From CAWBJP01 sp044867425 (GTDB lineage: Bacteria > Actinomycetota > Acidimicrobiia > IMCC26256 > BP-133), in assembly GCA_044867425.1 (NCBI GenBank), contig JBIOUX010000078.1, positions 1 to 6,797 on the forward strand: a DNA stretch of 6,797 nucleotides, in the 5' to 3' direction. Both the position numbers and the translations under genes were made by a program. The notes beneath the pieces were generated by a model. That model worked only from the letters and a program-made list of their open reading frames with translations, was not told where the DNA came from and did no database searches. How positions within the stretch are numbered: position 1 is the stretch's first letter; the number at the start of each line of letters is the position of its first letter. This document shows, one piece after another, positions 1 through 5,690 of the stretch.

Positions 1-27
1 GCCCAGCAAGGACAGCGCGGTGTAACA

Positions 28-167
28 CAGGTACCGGAGCCACTGTCGCCCAGCTACCGGAACCGCGTCCGAGAACTGTCACCCACCTACCGGAGCCAAC
101 CTGGAAAGCATGTACCGGGCCCGCACATTCCCGGCCGCCGGGCCGTCCGGTAGAAATCCGGTAGAAG
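28..167. repeat. Cluster of TACCGG-centred repeats in both orientations
   Basis: Three copies of a 15-base unit, consensus CASSTACCGGARCCR, lie on the plus strand at 28-42, 51-65 and 84-98. A weaker core (TACCGG) follows at 113-118. Two inverted copies (TCCGGTAG) lie at 146-153 and 157-164, within an 11-base tandem duplication at 146-156 and 157-167 (10 of 11 identical). The match around the second and third units extends to 23 bases (42-64 and 75-97) with three mismatches, the extra part reading ACTGTCRCC. Six cores in about 130 bases is far above chance. Spacing is irregular on the left (23, 33 and 25 bases) and one helical turn (11) on the right. Multiple short repeats of this kind are typical of transposon ends that bind several transposase copies (IS21-like or Tn7-like ends), of integrase arm sites, or of regulator arrays. 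No transposase or integrase gene is in the window, so the function is unassigned. Confidence 0.6.
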
Positions 168-181
168 TCGGCCCCCAGACC

Positions 182-203
182 GGTCAGAAAACAGGCACTG
201 ACC
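182..203 (-). terminator. Possible hairpin terminator downstream of tRNA-Leu
   Basis: GGTCAG at 182-187 and CTGACC at 198-203 form a 6-bp perfect inverted repeat around a 10-base loop. It begins 14 bases beyond the 3' end of the tRNA on the minus strand, where a terminator would be expected. No T-tract follows in the minus direction (the next bases read GGTCTGGGGG after a C), so it is not a canonical intrinsic terminator. It could equally be a chance palindrome. Confidence 0.25.
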
Positions 204-216
204 TGCACCTTTTCAG

Positions 217-299
217 TGGGCGAGGGGGGACTTGAACCCCCACGAGGTTGCCCTCACAGGCACCTGAAGCCTGCGTGTCTGCCATTTCACCACTCGCCC
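217..299 (-). tRNA. tRNA-Leu, anticodon CAG
   Basis: On the minus strand the acceptor stem is GGGCGAG (from base 299) pairing with CTCGCCC, with discriminator A at 217. The D arm has a GTG/CAC stem and the conserved GG in its loop. The anticodon stem CAGGC/GCCTG closes the 7-base loop TTCAGGT, placing CAG at positions 34-36, so it reads CUG leucine codons. A long variable arm (GAGG-GCAA-CCTC) marks it as class II, as expected for leucine. The T stem GGGGG/CCCCC closes loop TTCAAGT. The 83-base length fits. The 3' CCA is not encoded (CTG follows the discriminator), so a CCA-adding enzyme is needed. It is transcribed away from the fhaA cluster and the repeat cluster lies beyond its 3' end. Confidence 0.96.
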
Positions 300-313
300 T
301 GGTGAAGCCCTCG

Positions 314-319
314 AGGTTA
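314..319 (-). promoter_or_regulatory. Candidate -10 box for tRNA-Leu
   Basis: On the minus strand this reads TAACCT, fitting the actinobacterial -10 pattern TAnnnT. It lies 14 bases upstream of the first tRNA base, giving a predicted short 5' leader of about 7-8 bases. No convincing -35 hexamer is visible at 16-18 bases upstream, so the call rests on the -10 box and position only. Confidence 0.4.
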
Positions 320-426
320 GCAGCCGCCCCACGGGCGTCGGTCCTGGTCCGGGCGTGTCGAGCCGCTCCGAACTTGGGTTTCGGACCTGTTCGGAAGGGT
401 CGCCCGCCGCTGACGTAACCCGTCGT

Positions 427-432
427 TAGACT
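427..432 (+). promoter_or_regulatory. Candidate -10 box for a leaderless fhaA transcript
   Basis: TAGACT fits the TAnnnT -10 consensus and ends 7 bases before the GTG start at 440. A transcript would therefore begin at or within a base or two of the start codon. No Shine-Dalgarno-like sequence lies between 424 and 437, which agrees with leaderless translation, a common arrangement in Actinobacteria. No clear -35 hexamer is seen at the expected distance. This would be the main promoter of the whole cluster. Confidence 0.45.
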
Positions 433-439
433 CCGGGCC

Positions 440-1093
440 GTGGGACTGACAGGGTTCGAGCGCCGGCTCGAGGCGCTCGTCGAGGGGGTGTTCTCGCGGG
501 CGTTTCGGAGCGGTCTGCAGCCCGTCGAGATCGGCCGGCGCCTGGCTCGGCAGCTCGACGACGGCCGCACCGTGGGCGTGCACGGGCTCATCGCGCCCAA
601 CCGCTTCACGGTGCGCCTCTCGGACACCGACCGGGAGCGGTTCGAATCCTTCGAGGACGCCCTGGTGCGCGAGCTGGCCGACGCCGTCCGGGCCCACGCC
701 CGGGACGAGGGGTACGGGTTCCTCGGCCAGGTCACGGTGGAGCTGGAGAGCGACCCCGACCTCAAGGCGGGGCAGTGCCTGGTGGCGGGAGAGATCGTGG
801 CCGACCCCGGCGGCCGGGTCGGAACCCTGGTCACCTCCGAGGGCCGGCGGATCCCGGTGGCCGACGAGCCGGTGGTCATCGGCCGGCTGTCGAGCTGCGA
901 CATCGCCCTGGGGGACCCACAGGTTTCTCGCCGCCACGCCGAGGTGCGCCGCGACGCCGAGGGGTTCTTCGTCTCCGATCTCGGCTCCACCAACGGGACC
1001 GCCGTCAACGGGGCTCCGGTGCGAGAACGGCGGCTGTCCGACGGAGACGAGCTGCGGATCGGCTCGGCCACCATCCGTTTCGAGAGCAGCTAG
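440..1093 (+). CDS. fhaA: FhaA-like protein: DUF3662 domain plus FHA domain
   Basis: A 217-residue cytoplasmic adaptor that, by family knowledge, binds phosphothreonine targets of PknA/PknB (in mycobacteria including the lipid II flippase MviN) and tunes wall synthesis. Residues 1 to about 115 match the FhaA N-terminal domain (DUF3662), opening with GLTGFERRLEALVEGVFSRA and continuing through the PVEIGRRLARQLDDGR stretch. Residues about 130-217 are an FHA domain with the expected phosphothreonine-binding residues: Gly148-Arg149, Ser163-Arg-Arg-His166 and the STNGT motif with Asn185. The first domain runs almost directly into the second; mycobacterial FhaA is about 527 residues because of a long low-complexity linker. 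The GTG at 440 is chosen because it gives the conserved GLTGFERRLE opening and sits 7 bases after a -10 box. The gene ends in TAGTG, overlapping the next start by one base. Confidence 0.9.
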   Translation: MGLTGFERRLEALVEGVFSRAFRSGLQPVEIGRRLARQLDDGRTVGVHGLIAPNRFTVRLSDTDRERFESFEDALVRELADAVRAHARDEGYGFLGQVTVELESDPDLKAGQCLVAGEIVADPGGRVGTLVTSEGRRIPVADEPVVIGRLSSCDIALGDPQVSRRHAEVRRDAEGFFVSDLGSTNGTAVNGAPVRERRLSDGDELRIGSATIRFESS

Positions 1094-1545
1094 TGCCAGA
1101 GGCCATCCTCACCATCCTCAAGTTCTGCTTCCTCGGTCTGCTCTACCTGTTCGTGGTCCGGGTCCTGCGGGCCGTCGAGGGCGAGCTGGCCCTGGGGCCG
1201 CCGGGCGCGGGGGGTCGCTTCCGGCTCCGGGGCCGGGCGAGCGCCGACGGGGCGGGACGTCCCTACCAGCTGCGAATGGTGGAACCCCCCACCGCCCAGG
1301 TCTTCCCCCTCTCCGAGGAGGTGACCATCGGCCGGGCGCCGGGCTGTTCGGTGGCCCTGGCCGACGACACTTTCGTCTCCCAGCTCCACGCCCGGGTCTA
1401 CGTCCGGGACGGGCAGCCCTTCGTGGAGGACCTCGGTTCCACCAACGGCACCTTCCTCAACCAGGCCCGGCTCACCAAGACCATGCGGCTGCGCCGGGGC
1501 GATCGCCTCCAGATCGGCCAGACCGTCCTGGAGGTCAGCGGGTGA
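1093..1545 (+). CDS. fhaB: FhaB/FipA-like membrane-anchored FHA protein
   Basis: A 150-residue protein, close to the length of mycobacterial FhaB (about 155). Residues about 5-25 are one hydrophobic helix (ILTILKFCFLGLLYLFVVRV) that would anchor it in the membrane. A Gly/Arg-rich linker follows, and residues about 70-148 form an FHA domain: Gly80-Arg81, Ser96 with His99, and the STNGT motif with Asn118. By family knowledge it reads phosphothreonine marks made by PknA/PknB and connects them to division and wall proteins near FtsZ/FtsQ. The usual SRRH-type segment is SQLH here, so the two central arginines are missing while Ser and His remain. The GTG at 1093 overlaps the fhaA stop (TAGTG), suggesting translational coupling. 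The open frame runs further upstream inside fhaA, but the first residues after this GTG are the conserved N-terminal helix, so earlier starts were rejected. Confidence 0.9.
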   Translation: MPEAILTILKFCFLGLLYLFVVRVLRAVEGELALGPPGAGGRFRLRGRASADGAGRPYQLRMVEPPTAQVFPLSEEVTIGRAPGCSVALADDTFVSQLHARVYVRDGQPFVEDLGSTNGTFLNQARLTKTMRLRRGDRLQIGQTVLEVSG

Positions 1546-1561
1546 CGGCGGTGAGGGTCCC

Positions 1562-2860
1562 GTGAGGTTCGTCGTGGGGTACATGAGCGACGTCGGCCGG
1601 GGACGGCCGGCCAACGAGGACCGGTACCTGGTCGACCCCGACACCCGCCTGTACGCCGTGGCCGACGGCATGGGCGGGCACCGGGCCGGCGAGGTGGCCA
1701 GCGCCACCGCCATCGACGCCCTCCAGGCCGCCTTCGCCGGGGGCGCCCCCCTGGACCAGGCGGTGGGGAAAGCCAACGCCGCCGTCTTCGAGAAGGCCTC
1801 CGCCAACCTGGACATGCGGGGGATGGGAACCACCCTCACCGCCGTCGCCCTCGTCGACGAGCACCACGCCCTCCTCGGCCATGTGGGCGACTCCCGGGCC
1901 TATCTCATGCGGGGCGGCGGCGTGATCCAGATCACGGAGGACCATTCCCTGGTCGAGCAGCTCGTCCGGGAAGGCCGCCTCAGCCCGGAGGAGGCGGCTG
2001 TCCATCCCCAGAAGGCCATCATCACCCGGGCACTGGGCATCGACCCCGAGGTGGAGGTGGACCTCTACCCCGTCGACCTCCGCCCCGGCGACCGCCTGCT
2101 GCTGTGCTCGGACGGTCTCACCAACATGGTGGCCGACACCGCCATCTCCGGCGTCCTGCGCCGCCAGACCGATCCCCAAAAGGCGGCCGAGCAGCTGGTG
2201 GACATGGCCAACGAGGCGGGCGGCGACGACAACATCACCGTGGTGGTGATCGACGCTCTGGGCGACGGTACCGCCGCCCCCCGGCCCGACGAACCCACCG
2301 GCGAGTGGTACCCCTTCGATGAGCACCAAGACGAGGACGACGACGACGCCGAGGAGGGGCCGGTCGAGTCCGGAGTGCACCTGGCCACCTCCGAAACCCA
2401 GGCGCCCCCTCCCGAAACCCAAGCGCCCCGGGCCGCCCCGGCCGCCCCGGGCGAAGCCGACGCCCGCAAACCCCACCGGGCCCGGCGCGCCCTGGTGTGG
2501 ATGCTCCCCGTCGTCCTCCTCCTGGGCGCCGGCCTGGGGGCCGTCGGTTGGTACGCCCGGCGCACCTACTACGTCGGCCTGACCGGTGATCGGGTCACGC
2601 TCTACCGGGGGGTGCCCGGGGGCGTGCTCGGGTGGGACCCCACGGTGGAGCGGCGCAGCGAGCTCACCGCCGACGACCTCACGCCGGCCCAGCGGGCCGA
2701 CCTGGAGGGCGGGCACCGCTTCGCCAGCCGGTCCGAAGCGTTGGGCTACCTGGAGCGTCTGGAGGAAGAACGGATTCCGGTGGCGGAACCGCCCATCACC
2801 ACTCCGCCCCCGGAAGTGAACACCCCGCCCGGCCCGAAGACACCCTCCACCATCAGGTGA
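1562..2860 (+). CDS. pstP: PstP: membrane PP2C Ser/Thr protein phosphatase
   Basis: A 432-residue metal-dependent phosphatase that removes phosphates from PknA/PknB and their substrates. Residues 1 to about 235 are the PP2C domain: NEDR near 18-21, DGMGGH at 35-40, GHVGDSRAYLMRGG, ITEDHS, SDG at 183-185, and GGDDN at 220-224 (metal-binding Asp residues present). A cytoplasmic linker follows with an acidic run (DEDDDDAEEG) and a Pro/Ala-rich part containing a 7-residue repeat. Residues about 310-331 form one transmembrane helix after an Arg/Lys-rich stretch. An extracellular tail of about 100 residues starts with YYVGLTGDRVTLYRG, a pattern also typical of other actinobacterial PstP tails, and ends Pro-rich. 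It is shorter than mycobacterial PstP (514). The GTG at 1562 is preceded by GAGGG (1553-1557), rather close to it, and is the only start in frame after an upstream stop that gives the family N-terminus; an ATG at residue 8 would remove the first beta strand. Confidence 0.94.
   Translation: MRFVVGYMSDVGRGRPANEDRYLVDPDTRLYAVADGMGGHRAGEVASATAIDALQAAFAGGAPLDQAVGKANAAVFEKASANLDMRGMGTTLTAVALVDEHHALLGHVGDSRAYLMRGGGVIQITEDHSLVEQLVREGRLSPEEAAVHPQKAIITRALGIDPEVEVDLYPVDLRPGDRLLLCSDGLTNMVADTAISGVLRRQTDPQKAAEQLVDMANEAGGDDNITVVVIDALGDGTAAPRPDEPTGEWYPFDEHQDEDDDDAEEGPVESGVHLATSETQAPPPETQAPRAAPAAPGEADARKPHRARRALVWMLPVVLLLGAGLGAVGWYARRTYYVGLTGDRVTLYRGVPGGVLGWDPTVERRSELTADDLTPAQRADLEGGHRFASRSEALGYLERLEEERIPVAEPPITTPPPEVNTPPGPKTPSTIR
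2393..2429 (+). repeat. Short tandem repeat in the pstP linker
   Basis: Sixteen bases at 2393-2408 (GAAACCCAGGCGCCCC) recur at 2414-2429 with one mismatch, a period of 21 bases or seven codons. The encoded linker reads ETQAPPP then ETQAPRA. It keeps the frame and lies in low-complexity linker sequence just before the membrane helix, so it probably arose by slippage or local duplication without affecting the domains. Confidence 0.7.
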
Positions 2861-2879
2861 CGACCGCCGCGCGAGAACG

Positions 2880-4217
2880 ATGCTGAAGACCGCCACTCGA
2901 GACTCCCGGCGCTCCCTGGAGCTCGGACTCGTCGTGCTGGCCGTGATCGTGGCCGCCGGGGGCTACACCCTCACCTCCCTGGCCGCCCGCGCCACCCTCC
3001 CCGCCGACCTGTTGCCCTTCGCCGCGGCGGCCGCCGGCCTGGTGGTGGTGGCCCACCTGGCGGTGCGCCGGCTGGCGCCCCGGGCCGACGGCACCCTGCT
3101 CGGCGTGGCCGCCCTGCTCAACGGCATCGGCTTCGTCGTCATCGCCCGCCTCGACCCCGACCTGGCCCGCCTCCAGTCGGCCTGGACCGCCCTGTCGGTG
3201 GCCGCCTTCGTGGCCGTCCTCGTCCTGGTGCGCCGGGTGCGGGACCTGGAGCGCTACCGCTACACCTTCGCCCTGGTCGGCATCGCCGCCCTGGTGCTGC
3301 CCGTGGTGCCGGGCATCGGACGGGAGATCAACGGAGCCCGGCTCTGGGTCGCACTGGGACCCCTCAACTTCCAGCCCGGCGAAGCGGCCAAGGTGCTGCT
3401 GGTGGTGTTCCTGGCCGCCTACCTCGTCGAAAAACGGGAGCTGCTGTCGGTGGGCACCTTTCGCCTGGGCCCGGTGGCGCTCCCCGACCCCAAGCATCTG
3501 GGGCCCCTGCTCCTGGCCTGGGGCTTTTCCATCCTGGTCATGGTCCAGGAGAAGGACCTGGGCTCGTCGCTGCTCTTCTTCGCCGTCTTTCTGGCCATGG
3601 TCTACATGGCCACCGGCCGGGCCAACTACCTCGGGGTGGGGGCGGTCATGTTCGCCGCCGGCGCCGCCTTCGCCTACGGCGCCTTCGCCCACGTCCAGGA
3701 CCGGGTCACCACCTGGCTCGATCCCTGGCCCGTCTCCGAGGGCCGGGGCTTCCAGCTCGTCCAGGCTCTGTTCGCCTTCGGATCGGGTGGGTTCGCCGGC
3801 ACCGGGCTCGGGTTGGGCAGCCCGGGCAAGATCCCCAACGCCCCCACCGACTTCGTCTTCGCCGCCATCGGGGAGGAGCTGGGGCTGCTCGGCACCACCG
3901 CCGTGCTCGCCCTCTACATCCTGCTCGTGGGGATCGGGTTCCGCATCGCCCTGGTGGCCGAGCAGCCCTTCCTCAAGCTTCTCGCCGCCGGGCTCACCAC
4001 CATCCTGGGTGTCCAGACCTTCATCATCCTGGGCGGGGTCACCCGCCTCATCCCGCTGACCGGGATCACCCTGCCCTTCGTCTCCTACGGTGGCTCGTCG
4101 CTGCTGGCCAACTTCGTCATCCTGGCCCTGCTGTTGCGGGTCTCCGACGAGGTGGCCCGCCGGGCCGAGGCGCCCGCCGGCACCACCGCCTCCGAGGCTG
4201 GAGGAGCGGCCCGGTGA
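2880..4217 (+). CDS. rodA: RodA: SEDS-family peptidoglycan glycosyltransferase
   Basis: A 445-residue polytopic membrane protein of the FtsW/RodA/SpoVE (SEDS) family, which polymerises lipid II into glycan strands with a class B penicillin-binding protein. About 12 hydrophobic segments are visible, the first at about 15-34. Family signatures occur in order: NGARLWVALGPLNFQPGEAAK around 151-171, EKDLGSS at 224-230, the TDFVFAAIGEELG region with Asp324 (matching the Asp proposed as catalytic in SEDS enzymes), and PFVSYGGSS at 399-407. The Pro of the common PDLG motif is Lys (KDLG), and the usual QPSE is QPGE. Called RodA rather than FtsW from its place between pstP and pbpA, where elongation-type RodA sits in other actinobacteria; FtsW is normally in the dcw cluster. 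The ATG at 2880 is the only start in frame near the N-terminus; the Shine-Dalgarno signal is weak. It overlaps pbpA by four bases (GTGA). Confidence 0.94.
   Translation: MLKTATRDSRRSLELGLVVLAVIVAAGGYTLTSLAARATLPADLLPFAAAAAGLVVVAHLAVRRLAPRADGTLLGVAALLNGIGFVVIARLDPDLARLQSAWTALSVAAFVAVLVLVRRVRDLERYRYTFALVGIAALVLPVVPGIGREINGARLWVALGPLNFQPGEAAKVLLVVFLAAYLVEKRELLSVGTFRLGPVALPDPKHLGPLLLAWGFSILVMVQEKDLGSSLLFFAVFLAMVYMATGRANYLGVGAVMFAAGAAFAYGAFAHVQDRVTTWLDPWPVSEGRGFQLVQALFAFGSGGFAGTGLGLGSPGKIPNAPTDFVFAAIGEELGLLGTTAVLALYILLVGIGFRIALVAEQPFLKLLAAGLTTILGVQTFIILGGVTRLIPLTGITLPFVSYGGSSLLANFVILALLLRVSDEVARRAEAPAGTTASEAGGAAR
4200..4206 (+). promoter_or_regulatory. Strong Shine-Dalgarno site for pbpA
   Basis: GGAGGAG ends seven bases before the GTG at 4214, an optimal arrangement, and lies inside the last codons of rodA. 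It fixes the pbpA start and suggests that pbpA can be translated efficiently in its own right as well as by coupling through the GTGA overlap. It is the best ribosome-binding site in the cluster. Confidence 0.8.
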
Positions 4218-5680
4218 ACCGCCAGATCCGCCGGGTCGGCTTGGTCGTCGGCGCCTGCTTCGTGGCCCTGTTCCTCCAGCTCAACTACCTCCAGGTGGTC
4301 TCCGCCAGCCGGCTGGCCAACCATCCCCGCAACGTGCGGGCCGTGCTGCGCGACTACTCCGCCCCCCGGGGGGACGTCGTCACCCCCGACGGGGCCGTGG
4401 TCGCCCACTCGACGCCCGTCGACGACGAGTTCAAACGCCAGCGCGCCTACCCCACCGGGCCCCTCTTCGGCCACGTCAGCGGCCATTTCTCCTTCACCGT
4501 GGGGGCGACGGGTGTGGAAGAGGCCTACACCGCCGACCTGGCCGGGCGATCGCCCGAGCTGGCCCTGCGCAACCTGGGCGACTGGCTCATCGGCAAGGAG
4601 CCGGTGGGCGACGTGGTCCTCTCCATCACCGCCGCCGCCCAGGAGACGGCGCGGGCCGCCCTCGGGGACAAGCGGGGTTCGGTGGTGGTGCTCGATCCTG
4701 CCACCGGCGACGTCCTGGCCCTGTGGTCCAACCCCTCCTATGACCCGACTCCCCTGGCCGGGCACCGGTCCAAGGAGGTGCAGGCCGCCTACGACGCCCT
4801 CAACCAGGACCCGGCCAAGCCGATGCTGGCCCGGGCCTTCCGGGAGCGCTACCCGCCCGGGTCGACCTTCAAGGTGGTCACCGCCGCCACCGCCCTGGAG
4901 ACGGGTGTGGCCACCACCGAGCGGCGGTTCCCCTCCCTGCGCTCCCTCGACCTCCCCCAGTCCGACAAGGTGCTGCGCAACTTCGGGTCCTCCAGCTGCG
5001 GGGGCACGCTGGTGGAGGCGTTCCGGCGCTCGTGCAACACCAGCTTCGCCCAGCTCGGCCTCGACCTGGGAGAGCGGCTGGCCGAAGGGGCCAAGGCCTT
5101 CGGGATCGGCGAGAACGTGCCCTTCGACCTGCGCGAGGCCCGCAGCGCCGGGCCCGTACCGGGCACGTTCGACCGCAACAAGCCGTCCTTCGCCAACGCC
5201 GCCATCGGCCAGGGCGACGTGGCTGTCACCCCCCTCCAGATGGCCATGGTGGCCGGCGCCATCGCCAACGGCGGCGTACTCATGGCCCCCCACGTGGCCC
5301 ACGAGGTGCGCGACCCCGAGGGGCGCGTGGTCCGCCGCCTGGAGCCCAGGGAGTGGAAGCGGGCCGTGTCGGCGGAGACGGCGGCCACCGTGGGGCGGAT
5401 GATGGTCGAGGTGGTCCGGAACGGAACCGGCCGGGCGGCGGCGGTGCCGGGCGTGACCGTCGCCGGCAAGACGGGCACCGCCCAGGCCCCGGGCGGTCCG
5501 CCCCATGCCTGGTTCGTCGGTTTCGCCCCCGCTGAAGCCCCCCGGCTGGCCGTAGCTGTCATCGTGGAGCGGGGAGGGGACCTCGGCGACGAGGCCACCG
5601 GTGGACGGGTGGCCGCCCCCGTGGCCGGTCAGGTCCTGGCCAAGATGCTCGCGTCCCTCCCCCCAGAAGGCGAAAGGTAG
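4214..5680 (+). CDS. pbpA: PbpA: class B penicillin-binding protein (transpeptidase)
   Basis: A 488-residue DD-transpeptidase, almost the length of mycobacterial PbpA (491), that crosslinks peptidoglycan outside the membrane and pairs with the RodA encoded just upstream. Residues about 8-26 are a single uncleaved membrane anchor (VGLVVGACFVALFLQLNYL). Residues about 45-130 form the class B dimerisation module, including SAPRGDVVTPDGAVVA. The transpeptidase domain covers about 160-480 with all three active-site motifs: STFK with nucleophile Ser217 and Lys220, SCN at 273-275, and KTGTAQ at 419-424. No transglycosylase domain is present, as expected for class B. The GTG start overlaps the rodA stop and follows a strong Shine-Dalgarno site. 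A 10-base gap separates it from pknB. Nothing points to inactivation. In mycobacteria PbpA is a target of PknB phosphorylation; whether that holds here cannot be seen from sequence. Confidence 0.95.
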   Translation: MNRQIRRVGLVVGACFVALFLQLNYLQVVSASRLANHPRNVRAVLRDYSAPRGDVVTPDGAVVAHSTPVDDEFKRQRAYPTGPLFGHVSGHFSFTVGATGVEEAYTADLAGRSPELALRNLGDWLIGKEPVGDVVLSITAAAQETARAALGDKRGSVVVLDPATGDVLALWSNPSYDPTPLAGHRSKEVQAAYDALNQDPAKPMLARAFRERYPPGSTFKVVTAATALETGVATTERRFPSLRSLDLPQSDKVLRNFGSSSCGGTLVEAFRRSCNTSFAQLGLDLGERLAEGAKAFGIGENVPFDLREARSAGPVPGTFDRNKPSFANAAIGQGDVAVTPLQMAMVAGAIANGGVLMAPHVAHEVRDPEGRVVRRLEPREWKRAVSAETAATVGRMMVEVVRNGTGRAAAVPGVTVAGKTGTAQAPGGPPHAWFVGFAPAEAPRLAVAVIVERGGDLGDEATGGRVAAPVAGQVLAKMLASLPPEGER

Positions 5681-5685
5681 CGTCT

Positions 5686-5690
5686 GAGGA
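5686..5690 (+). promoter_or_regulatory. Oddly placed Shine-Dalgarno-like GAGGA before pknB
   Basis: GAGGA directly abuts the pknB ATG at 5691 with no spacer, too close for normal pairing with 16S rRNA while the ATG is in the P site. The only other purine-rich candidate, GAAAGG at 5672-5677, is 13 bases away, which is rather far. Initiation may depend on coupling to pbpA, which ends at 5680. An alternative start would have to fall within the kinase domain and is unlikely. Confidence 0.4.

Larger units (their letters stand above)
1..216. other. Gene-free left flank
   Basis: No open frame here has a plausible start, codon pattern or recognisable product. Apart from the TACCGG repeat cluster and one small inverted repeat (182-203), nothing is identifiable. 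The stretch is slightly less GC-rich and less regular than the coding DNA to the right. It may be the outer end of a mobile element lying left of the window or the intergenic space of a gene beyond the edge; the sequence does not decide between these. Confidence 0.5.

Noticed and set aside
28..118. CRISPR array
   Set aside because: The repeat units are only about 15 bases, imperfect and irregularly spaced with 9-18 base gaps, unlike CRISPR repeats and spacers.
130..142. CCCGG-CCG-CCGGG palindrome as a terminator
   Set aside because: Only five base pairs with a 3-base loop and no T-tract on either strand; such words are common in GC-rich DNA.
1..216. Second copy of the tRNA-Leu 3' end as an attachment-site duplicate
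   Set aside because: No stretch in 1-216 repeats the T-arm and acceptor sequence, so no att duplication is visible within the window.
184..1074. Minus-strand open frame of 296 codons spanning fhaA, the promoter region and the tRNA
   Set aside because: It runs through the tRNA gene and has Ser/Arg-rich shadow composition; the tRNA and fhaA explain the region.
775..1092. Upstream extension of the fhaB reading frame inside fhaA
   Set aside because: The extension encodes Arg/Gly/Pro-rich sequence unrelated to FhaB; the GTG at 1093 starts exactly at the conserved membrane helix.
1535..2896. Long minus-strand open frame of 453 codons opposite pstP
   Set aside because: Low-complexity Gly/His/Val composition typical of the antisense shadow of a GC-rich gene; pstP on the plus strand has all PP2C motifs.
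4085..5506. Long minus-strand open frame of 473 codons opposite rodA end and pbpA
   Set aside because: The protein is rich in Gly, His, Pro and Ala with no domain pattern, and it is the mirror frame of a clear pbpA. Long antisense frames are expected in very GC-rich DNA.
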